From NCBI GenBank assembly GCA_024281135.1, contig JAMXLG010000183.1:1-7706 (forward strand): a DNA stretch of 7,706 nucleotides, in the 5' to 3' direction. The stretch is from Vulcanimicrobiia bacterium. GTDB lineage: Bacteria; Eremiobacterota; Eremiobacteria; Baltobacterales; Baltobacteraceae. The notes beneath the pieces are model-generated. The model was not told the DNA's origin and did not search any database. It worked only from the letters and a program-made list of their open reading frames with translations. The position numbers and the translations under genes were made by a program. The first letter of the stretch is position 1. Each line of letters starts with the position of its first letter. Positions 6,717 through 7,706 of the stretch are shown here, in pieces.

Positions 6717-7280
6717 ATGATTTCGTCGAACGACCTCCGCAACGGCGTCACTATCGTTGTTGACGGCAACCTATGGACCGTCATCGAGTTTCTGCACGTC
6801 AAACCAGGCAAGGGCGCGGCCTTCGTACGCACCCGCCTCAAGAACGTTAAAACCGGTACCACTCTCGAACGCACGTTCCGCGCGGGTGAAAAACTCGAAC
6901 GCGCGACCGTAGACAACCGGCAGATGCAGATGCTCTATAACGACGCCGAAGGCTTCCATTTCATGGACCAGGAGTCGTTCGAGAACTTCACCATCCAGCG
7001 CGACCTTATCGGCGATCCCGCGGACTTCCTCAAAGACGGCATGGTGGTCGACGTGCAACTGCACGAAGGTCTTCCGATCGGCGTCGATCTGCCGCCTCAC
7101 GTTGAGCTTCGCGTCATGGAAACCGACCCCGGTTTCAAAGGCGATACCGCTACGAACACGGGCAAGCCGGCGAAGCTCGAAACGGGCGCGACCGTCAACG
7201 TACCGCTTTTCGTCAATCCCGACGATGTTATTCGCATAGACACGCGCGACCGCCGTTACATCGGGCGCGTGAGTGCTTAA
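6717..7280 (+). CDS. efp: Translation elongation factor P
   Basis: EF-P binds between the P and E sites of stalled ribosomes and promotes peptide bond formation at polyproline stretches. The 187-residue length and three-domain layout are standard: a KOW-like domain 1 to about residue 62, an OB domain 2 (about 65-127, with LYNDAEGFHFMD) and an OB domain 3 (about 130-187, with METDPGFKGDTAT and the terminal RRYIGRVSA). The loop that reaches the tRNA reads HVKPGKGAAFVR, with the modifiable Lys at K32. Lysine here can be beta-lysylated, 5-aminopentanolylated or left bare depending on lineage; no modification enzyme is in this window, so its state cannot be told. ATG 6717 is preceded by GGCGGGT, a modest ribosome binding site. 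The gene starts 14 bp after the flagellin remnant and lies 27 bp before the CHASE2 gene on the same strand. Confidence 0.97.
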   Translation: MISSNDLRNGVTIVVDGNLWTVIEFLHVKPGKGAAFVRTRLKNVKTGTTLERTFRAGEKLERATVDNRQMQMLYNDAEGFHFMDQESFENFTIQRDLIGDPADFLKDGMVVDVQLHEGLPIGVDLPPHVELRVMETDPGFKGDTATNTGKPAKLETGATVNVPLFVNPDDVIRIDTRDRRYIGRVSA

Positions 7281-7293
7281 TTGAGGTAATTCG

Positions 7294-7302
7294 AAAGGGG
7301 GG
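7294..7302 (+). promoter_or_regulatory. Strong Shine-Dalgarno before the CHASE2 gene
   Basis: The purine run AAAGGGGGG ends 5 bases before the ATG at 7308. It is the clearest ribosome binding site in the window and fixes the start of the last gene. The 27-bp efp-CHASE2 gap holds no hairpin or T-run, so read-through from efp is likely. Confidence 0.6.
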
Positions 7303-7307
7303 CTTGC

Positions 7308-7706
7308 ATGAGCTCGAAGAGGCGGTCACTCCTCATCGCTTTAGCGCTCGGGGTGATCGCGGCCGTGATCGGCTCGGTGCTCTTGCTCCTCCCGAACGAT
7401 TCCATCCCGCTCGTTCACCGCGTTACCGATCTCCAGACGCATTTCGCGGCGGTCGACAGCGCGCGGAAGCTCGGCTTCGGCACCCCGTGGTACGACGACA
7501 CGGACAAGAAGACGGATAAGATCGTCGTCATTCCGATCGACGAAATCTCGTTCGGAAGTAACATCCCAGAACTCCACCAATATCCATATCCGCGCCGCGT
7601 GTACGGCACAGTGCTCAAGAAGCTCGCAGCTGCAGGCGCAAAGGTTGCCGTCTTCGATATCGACTTCATCGAACCGCAAGACGCTACCGACGACGAACTC
7701 TTCCTC
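7308..7706 (+). CDS. CHASE2-domain membrane sensor protein, N-terminal part (runs off the window)
   Basis: Only the first 133 residues are in the window and the frame is still open at the edge. After a basic start (MSSKRR) comes one hydrophobic segment at about residues 7-28, typical of a membrane anchor or uncleaved signal. The following region should lie outside the cytoplasm. It contains hallmarks of CHASE2: DKIVVIPIDEISF, then YPYPRRVYGTVLKKLAAAGA, then VAVFDIDFIEP, corresponding to the family's IVVVAID..., WPWPR and GA..VAFDI.F pattern. CHASE2 proteins normally continue with more membrane helices and a cytoplasmic output module: an adenylate/guanylate cyclase, a Ser/Thr or histidine kinase, or a diguanylate cyclase. 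Which one applies here cannot be seen. The start is well supported by AAAGGGGGG upstream. The spacing suggests co-transcription with efp, which I would not have predicted from function. Confidence 0.85.
   Translation, partial: MSSKRRSLLIALALGVIAAVIGSVLLLLPNDSIPLVHRVTDLQTHFAAVDSARKLGFGTPWYDDTDKKTDKIVVIPIDEISFGSNIPELHQYPYPRRVYGTVLKKLAAAGAKVAVFDIDFIEPQDATDDELFL

Noticed and set aside
6629..6763. 44-codon open frame with CRFCRK, resembling a HIT-protein start or a small zinc-binding peptide
   Set aside because: It lies in a different frame over the flagellin remnant, lacks a ribosome binding site and overlaps efp by 45 bp. The flagellin reading explains the region better.

Overview
The window carries six protein-coding genes, one of them cut by the right edge, plus one short gene remnant. 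All the complete genes are bacterial housekeeping genes. The sequence is fairly GC-rich by eye, genes are tightly packed, and start/stop overlaps are common. The neighbourhoods miaB-mutS and der-plsY are typical of Firmicutes and other Terrabacteria-type lineages. The EF-P is of the PGKG type, and the last gene encodes a CHASE2 sensor. My tentative guess is a GC-rich, little-cultured lineage such as Eremiobacterota/WPS-2 or a relative; this is inference with low confidence.

Left part (1-4411): an O6-alkylguanine-DNA alkyltransferase gene (ogt-like, + strand) converges on a minus-strand pair, miaB followed by mutS. miaB and mutS are 7 bp apart and probably one transcript. The stops of ogt and mutS interlock in a 15-bp overlap (520-534). 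In this overlap each stop codon is the complement of a leucine codon of the other gene, and one of those leucines belongs to the probable beta-clamp motif of MutS.

Middle (4412-6580): der (double-GTPase ribosome assembly factor) diverges from miaB and overlaps plsY (acyl-phosphate glycerol-3-phosphate acyltransferase) by 4 bp (GTGA). The miaB-der spacer shows no convincing promoter. The first G domain of Der reads NKTE where NKxD is usual.

Right part (6581-7706): the gap between plsY and efp is not empty. About 108 bases (6595-6702, + strand) read without interruption as the C-terminus of a flagellin, with about 14 residues missing in frame and no start codon. This looks like the stump of a deleted flagellin gene and is the most notable find. 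It ends 14 bp before efp (elongation factor P). A CHASE2-domain membrane sensor gene follows efp after 27 bp and runs off the window.

Functionally the genes cover repair of alkylated and mismatched DNA (ogt, mutS), translation fidelity and ribosome function (miaB, der, efp), membrane phospholipid synthesis (plsY) and signalling (CHASE2). I see no RNA genes, CRISPR array, insertion sequence or defence system.
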